From: 2-02-FULL-55-14 sp964473365
Lineage (GTDB): Bacteria; Bacteroidota; Ignavibacteria; UBA10030
NCBI GenBank assembly: GCA_964473365.1
Contig: CAYYOV010000063.1
Coordinates: 1 to 11,238 of the forward strand
Length of the DNA stretch: 11,238 bases
Direction: 5' to 3'
Shown here: positions 6,798 to 11,238 of the stretch, in pieces
Position numbering within the stretch: position 1 is the first letter of the stretch
Layout of the letters: every line of letters begins with the position of its first letter
Made by a program: the position numbers and the translations under genes
Notes under the pieces: model-generated
Database searches by the model: none
What the model was told of the DNA's origin: nothing
Seen by the model: only the letters and a program-made list of their open reading frames with translations

Positions 6798-6807
6798 ATT
6801 ACGTAAT
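6798..6807. promoter_or_regulatory. Perfect 10-bp palindrome upstream of sprA
   Basis: ATTACGTAAT is its own reverse complement and is an AT-rich island in a GC-rich stretch, 75 nt before the proposed sprA start. It could be an operator for a dimeric regulator, but a palindrome this short can occur by chance and no second copy was seen in this gap. No clear TAnnTTTG promoter was found in 6635-6882. Confidence 0.25.
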
Positions 6808-6882
6808 GCAGCCTCCGCGTCGGCCGAGGACGGTGCCGCTCTGTTGCGGTCGTTCGCGGTCGTAGCCGTTGCCGTCGAGCCC

Positions 6883-9800
6883 TTGCGGTCCATCGCCATC
6901 ATATCGCTCTTCCTGATTTTCACGTCGCCGGCCGATGCCCGCGACGTGCGAGCCAGCTCCGTCCCCGAGATCGTGGCGATGTGGTCGGGCATGTCGGACA
7001 TCGGGTCGTTCGAAGTCTGGCAGGTGGCTCCCCGCGATTCGGTCCCGACCCGTGGGCAGGTCAGTACCGGACCGACCAACCGACGCAAGCGCGCGCTCCA
7101 GAGGCGATCGACCCGGTCCGAGTCCTACCTTCCGGCAGATACACTGTCCGTTCGCAAGCGGGCAACTGCCCCGCCGGTCGATTCCACGGCACGTATCGAA
7201 CAATTCCAGCACGATCGCCAAGACGTCGCCTCCGCCGTGGAGCGGTACCGGGCTGAGCATCCGCTCTACCTACGGGACCCGTCCGCCGTGCGGCTCGAGG
7301 CAAAGCTCGATACGACGGAATGGATGTACACGGTCCGCTACATGCTCGGGACGATGGACCTCCGCGCTCCGGTGATCCTTCCGTTCGATGAATACGCGAA
7401 GGTCCGTCTTGACTATGCCTTGAGGACCAACTGGGCTCAGATGGTCGAGGCGACTGGCTACCAGGCAGCGAAGAAGGAGGGACTCGGAGAACTGTTCGGG
7501 AAGGTGACGAACATCGAGATCCCGGTCCCGAAGAATCCGCTGTTCAGCATCTTCGGGCCGAATATCATTCGCTTGCAGATCAACGGCGCCGTCAATATCC
7601 ATGCCGCCTTCCGGAACACCAAGAGCGACCAGTTCATCGCCAGCCCGCTGGGTCAGTCGCGCAACGAACCCGATTTCAACCAGGAAGTCCAGGTGACGTT
7701 GAAGGGCGAGATCGGCGACAAGCTCAAGATCAACGCCGACTGGAACACGCAGCGTACGTTCGAGTACGAGAACCAACTTAAAGTGCGGTACACGGGCTAT
7801 GAAGATGAGATGGTCCAGTACGTCGAAGCTGGCAACGTGTCGTTGCCGACGAGTTCCGCATTCATCCCGCCCAGCGCCGCGTTGTTCGGCATCAAGGCCG
7901 GCTTCCAGCTCGGACCTCTGAAGCTGACGACGGTGGCGTCTCAGAAGAAGGGACAGATCAAGGAACTCACGGTCTCCGGCGGAGCCCGTCCGACCCCGTT
8001 CGAACGAAGGATGGTCGATTACAGTCGTGATCACTTCTTCATCGATACGCTCTATATTCCGGTGTACGAACGGATCTTCAACCAGATCCCCGCAGTGCCC
8101 GATCCTACGCTCCAGATCCAGGAGATGGAGGTCTGGGTGACGAGCACGTCCACCTTCGACCAGAGGGACCGGAACGTCGTGGCGTTCATGAGCCTTGATT
8201 CCGTCCGGCTGACGCAGGGGAACGATGCTGCCCGGTTCCGGGAGTACGACCCTATCCCCGGCGAAGTCGAAGTGGGAAAGTTCAGCCAACTCGTGGAGAA
8301 TTCCGACTTCACGTTCGACGCCAACGCCGGGATCATCAGCATCAACAAGCCCCTCCAGGCCGACCAGGCCGTCGCCGTGGCATACCGCCTCCAGTTGGGA
8401 GGTACCGCGTCGCAGATCGGGAACTTCGGCATGCGAGATACCTCGACGGCGAAGAAGCTCGTCATGAAGCTCGTCCGTCCGAAGAATCTGCAGCCGCAGT
8501 TCCGGACTGCATGGCGACTGATGTTGAAGAACCGCTATCCGCTCGGCGGCCGGGGGGTCAAGAAAGAAGGATTCGAGTTCAAGATCGAATACCGCATCTC
8601 GGGATCGCCGTGGGTGCAGGACGTGCTTCCGCAGAACATCAATCTTCTCGAGTTGTTCGGGCTCGACCGGTACCTCGCAGATGGTACGCCAGGGAGCGAC
8701 AAAACGTTCGATTTCATCTCGCGGACGACGATCGACGAGCAGCGGGGCGAAGTGATCTTTCCCTTTGTGGAGCCGTTCCGCGACCAGACCATCGAGAAGG
8801 TTCTGCTCGCCCGCGGGCTTTCGGCCACGGACGCAAAGGCATACGCAGACTCGTTTTCGTTCAACGCGATCTACGACACGACGTACAATGGCGCGCTGAA
8901 CAATCCGCGCAATCAGGTGTACCAGTTCATCGGCAACATCACGCCCTCGACGGCCTCCACGTATAGCCTCGGCTTCAACATCGTCGAGGGGAGCGTCGAA
9001 GTGATCGTCGACGGCCAGCGTGCGGCGCCGAACGTCGACTACACCGTCGACTACATCACCGGTATCGTCACGATCAAGAACCAGACCCTTCTCGTCCCCG
9101 GCCGGAATCTGCAGATCCGCTACGAAGCGAATGACCTGTTCCAACTGGCATCGAAATCGCTCGTGGGAGCTCGGGGAGAGGTGGATCTCGGACGCCAATC
9201 GTCGCTCGGGTTCACGATCATGAACCTGAACCAGCAGTCGCTTTCGGACAAAGTTCGGATCGGCGAGGAACCGACGAGCAACACGATCATGGGTTTCGAC
9301 GGCCAGACGGTCATGGAGGTCCCGTTCGTCACGAAGGCGCTGAACTGGCTCCCCGGGATCCGCACCATCACGCCGTCAACCGTGTCGTTGCGGGGAGAGG
9401 CGGCGTATATCTCCCCCGACCCGAACACCCGCAAGAGCGCCATTCCGCAGGACGGCGGCAGTGGTATCGCGTACATCGACGATTTCGAAGGTGCCCGGCG
9501 GACGATCCCCCTCGGGGTCTCATATACGGCGTGGCGGGACGCAAGCCCGCCGTTCTACGTGCCGGGCCTGGATCCGATGCTTTTCCCAGCCGGCGCAGAT
9601 ACGCTCATCCCGACCACCATCACCGGCCTGCTGGCGGACAGCCTGCGCTTCCAGTACAAAGGCAAGCTCATCTGGTTCAACATTCTCCCGAGTGATGTCT
9701 ACGTTCAGGACATCTGGGGCGATCGCCGGAGCGTCGCACGTGGTCAGGAGCAGGTGAGTGTTCTGAACCTGTATTTCCAGCCCCGCGAACGAGGTGCGTA

Positions 9801-11238
9801 CAACTATTCGCTCGACCTCGAAGGAACGATCGAGGCGCAACCCGCGAAGACCTGGGCCGGCGTGCAGCGGACGCTCGGAACGACCGCCTCGAACCTGCTC
9901 GATGAGAACATCAACTTCATCGAGCTGTGGGTGAACGTCTACGAATCGGCCCCAGGGGCGAAACTCCGCATCAATCTCGGCTACATCAGCGAAGACGTGA
10001 TTCCCAACCGCGAGTTGGATACGGAAGACGGCCTCGACGGCGGCATCGTAAACGGCATCCTCAATCCGAGCATTGAAGACGTCGGCATTGATCGACTCCG
10101 GGATGACCAGGAAGCGCAGGTCCACGCGGCATTCATACAGACATACCCTCGGTATGCGTCGGACCCGGCGGGGGACAACTGGGGAAGCCCCCCGTTGGGG
10201 CTCGACGAATATCTCACCGGCTCGGTCGCGCAGCGGTATGCTCCTGCCAACGGAGGCGAAAAGAGCGCCGGAAGCGAACTGGGCCGGCGCTTCCCTGATA
10301 CCGAGGATATCAACGGGAATAACATCGTCGACCGCGTGAACGGGTACTTCGAGTACGAGATCTCGCTCGACACGCTCTCGCCGGGGTTCAAATCCTATGT
10401 CGTTGGCGGCGGACTCAACGGATGGTATCAGATCCGGATCCCGCTCAACGAGGTGACCCGCAAGGTGGGGACCGCCAGTTTCACGAACATAGAATCGGTC
10501 CGGCTGTGGGTGGGTGGCTCGACCACGGACGTCCTCGTTCGGATCGCCGAGATGAACCTGGTCGGAAACCAGTGGGAAGAGGTCCGCCGGAACGACCCGA
10601 ACTTCAAGGTGTCGACCGTCAACTTTGAGGACAATCCTTCCTACACGATCCCGCCGGGCGTTCAACGCGAGCGCGACCGCACGCGGCCCGACGAGGAGGT
10701 CTTCGGAAACGAGCAGTCGCTGAACCTCGTCCTCAACGGCATCGTGGACGGCGAGAATCGTCAGGCGATCAAACGCTACTCAGTCCGCCCGCTCGACCTG
10801 TTCAACTACCGGGCGATGAAGATGTTCGTCCATGGCGAAGAACGGACGGGCTTGACGTTCCGCTACATCGATTCGACGAACTACGATGCGGAACTCTTCA
10901 TCCGCTTCGGTACGGACACGCTCAATTACTACGAATATCGTGCGCCGATCCGTCCGGGATGGGACCCACTCAACGACGTTACGATCCGGTTCGCTGACCT
11001 GAGCGCTCTCAAGCTGGTTCGCGACAGTGCAGGCGCTCCTACGGCACGCGTGCCGGTGCCGGGAGGGCCCATCGGCTCAACTTACCAGATCCGAGGTGAG
11101 CCCACCCTCAACCGCGTCACGACCATCATCATCGGCGTCGAGAACCCGTCTGGAAAGGGCTCGACCTCCCTGACGGGCGAGGTCTGGGTCAACGAACTGC
11201 GACTCACCGATGTGGACGACACGCCTGGCTGGGCATAT
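6883..11238 (+). CDS. sprA: SprA (Sov), T9SS outer-membrane translocon protein, N-terminal 1452 codons (3' truncated by window)
   Basis: The frame is open from after a TAG at 6760-6762 to the right edge. SprA forms the giant outer-membrane beta-barrel through which T9SS cargo leaves the cell; family members are about 2300-2500 residues, so roughly 60 percent is present. Start at TTG 6883 is chosen because it gives a good signal peptide (MRSIAIISLFLIFTSPADA, cut after residue 19). TTG 6844 is an alternative, and the first in-frame ATG, 6979, would lose the signal. With this numbering, SprA_N-type sequence covers about 205-400: SIFGP near 224, GDKLKINADWNTQ at 278-290, EAGNVSLP at 315-322. Further family landmarks are VDYTVDYITG (718-727), FQLASKSLVGAR (753-764), YIDDFEGARR (864-873), PDTEDINGNN (1138-1147) and a second conserved block from about 1275 (NEQSLNLVLNGIVDGE). 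No stop or frameshift is visible across the 4.3 kb. The left-edge cargo protein is a plausible client. Confidence 0.95.
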   Translation, partial: MRSIAIISLFLIFTSPADARDVRASSVPEIVAMWSGMSDIGSFEVWQVAPRDSVPTRGQVSTGPTNRRKRALQRRSTRSESYLPADTLSVRKRATAPPVDSTARIEQFQHDRQDVASAVERYRAEHPLYLRDPSAVRLEAKLDTTEWMYTVRYMLGTMDLRAPVILPFDEYAKVRLDYALRTNWAQMVEATGYQAAKKEGLGELFGKVTNIEIPVPKNPLFSIFGPNIIRLQINGAVNIHAAFRNTKSDQFIASPLGQSRNEPDFNQEVQVTLKGEIGDKLKINADWNTQRTFEYENQLKVRYTGYEDEMVQYVEAGNVSLPTSSAFIPPSAALFGIKAGFQLGPLKLTTVASQKKGQIKELTVSGGARPTPFERRMVDYSRDHFFIDTLYIPVYERIFNQIPAVPDPTLQIQEMEVWVTSTSTFDQRDRNVVAFMSLDSVRLTQGNDAARFREYDPIPGEVEVGKFSQLVENSDFTFDANAGIISINKPLQADQAVAVAYRLQLGGTASQIGNFGMRDTSTAKKLVMKLVRPKNLQPQFRTAWRLMLKNRYPLGGRGVKKEGFEFKIEYRISGSPWVQDVLPQNINLLELFGLDRYLADGTPGSDKTFDFISRTTIDEQRGEVIFPFVEPFRDQTIEKVLLARGLSATDAKAYADSFSFNAIYDTTYNGALNNPRNQVYQFIGNITPSTASTYSLGFNIVEGSVEVIVDGQRAAPNVDYTVDYITGIVTIKNQTLLVPGRNLQIRYEANDLFQLASKSLVGARGEVDLGRQSSLGFTIMNLNQQSLSDKVRIGEEPTSNTIMGFDGQTVMEVPFVTKALNWLPGIRTITPSTVSLRGEAAYISPDPNTRKSAIPQDGGSGIAYIDDFEGARRTIPLGVSYTAWRDASPPFYVPGLDPMLFPAGADTLIPTTITGLLADSLRFQYKGKLIWFNILPSDVYVQDIWGDRRSVARGQEQVSVLNLYFQPRERGAYNYSLDLEGTIEAQPAKTWAGVQRTLGTTASNLLDENINFIELWVNVYESAPGAKLRINLGYISEDVIPNRELDTEDGLDGGIVNGILNPSIEDVGIDRLRDDQEAQVHAAFIQTYPRYASDPAGDNWGSPPLGLDEYLTGSVAQRYAPANGGEKSAGSELGRRFPDTEDINGNNIVDRVNGYFEYEISLDTLSPGFKSYVVGGGLNGWYQIRIPLNEVTRKVGTASFTNIESVRLWVGGSTTDVLVRIAEMNLVGNQWEEVRRNDPNFKVSTVNFEDNPSYTIPPGVQRERDRTRPDEEVFGNEQSLNLVLNGIVDGENRQAIKRYSVRPLDLFNYRAMKMFVHGEERTGLTFRYIDSTNYDAELFIRFGTDTLNYYEYRAPIRPGWDPLNDVTIRFADLSALKLVRDSAGAPTARVPVPGGPIGSTYQIRGEPTLNRVTTIIIGVENPSGKGSTSLTGEVWVNELRLTDVDDTPGWAY

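Noticed and set aside
6540..6806. Small plus-strand open frame overlapping the end of pdxH and the intergenic gap
   Set aside because: Most of it is out of frame inside pdxH; the remainder has no domain, ribosome site or hydrophobic pattern.
7270..9198. Minus-strand open frame of 642 codons antisense to sprA
   Set aside because: It lies entirely within the sprA coding frame, whose translation matches the family throughout. The antisense translation is rich in R, D, H, V and L in the way GC-rich shadow frames are, with no recognisable domain.
9520..10665. Minus-strand open frame of 381 codons antisense to sprA
   Set aside because: Same situation: a shadow of the conserved sprA frame with charged low-information composition and no motif.
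1..11238. Search for tRNA/rRNA genes, CRISPR arrays, IS elements, toxin-antitoxin or defence genes
   Set aside because: No cloverleaf-like sequence, regularly spaced repeats, transposase motifs or small paired genes were seen by eye in either strand. The coding space is filled by five recognised genes plus one partial one.

Overview
The window looks like chromosomal DNA from a GC-rich, Gram-negative member of the Bacteroidota/Chlorobi (FCB) assemblage. Three observations point there: a type IX secretion (T9SS) C-terminal sorting domain of the PNPFNP type at the left edge, a large N-terminal part of the T9SS outer-membrane translocon protein SprA at the right edge, and a near-consensus Bacteroidota promoter (TTGG, 19 nt, TATATTTG) in front of the lptF-like gene. 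The PNPFNP sorting signal combined with high GC is typical of Ignavibacteria/Kapabacteria-like or Rhodothermota-like lineages rather than low-GC Flavobacteriia. This placement is inference; there is no marker gene to fix it.

Layout, left to right. (1) 1-510, plus: 3' end of a secreted T9SS cargo protein (a beta-sandwich module followed by the sorting domain). (2) 511-766: a converging intergenic region with a purine-rich heptad repeat, a strong plus-strand intrinsic terminator, and a minus-strand terminator hairpin for the genes arriving from the other side. (3) 767-3210, minus: two overlapping genes for LptF/LptG-type permease subunits of the lipopolysaccharide export machine. (4) 3211-3345: a short divergent promoter region. 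(5) 3346-5991, plus: a soluble four-PAS hybrid histidine kinase with a C-terminal receiver. (6) 5978-6634, plus: pdxH, overlapping the kinase gene by 14 nt. (7) 6635-6882: an intergenic region with an imperfect 31-nt inverted repeat and a 10-bp palindrome. (8) 6883 to the right edge, plus: the first ~1450 codons of sprA, with no ATG at its likely signal-peptide start.

How the parts fit: SprA is the channel through which T9SS cargo such as the left-edge protein crosses the outer membrane, and LptF/LptG extract lipopolysaccharide from the inner membrane. In Porphyromonas, T9SS cargo is anchored on a form of LPS, so a cell-surface theme links both edges and the lpt pair. The kinase-pdxH pair has no obvious tie to that theme. 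I see no phage, transposon, CRISPR, RNA gene or defence system. All the protein families are known ones; the points worth a second look are the local oddities: the near-leaderless lptF promoter, the non-ATG sprA start, the 20-nt in-frame repeat in the kinase, the kinase-pdxH coupling and the intergenic hairpins.
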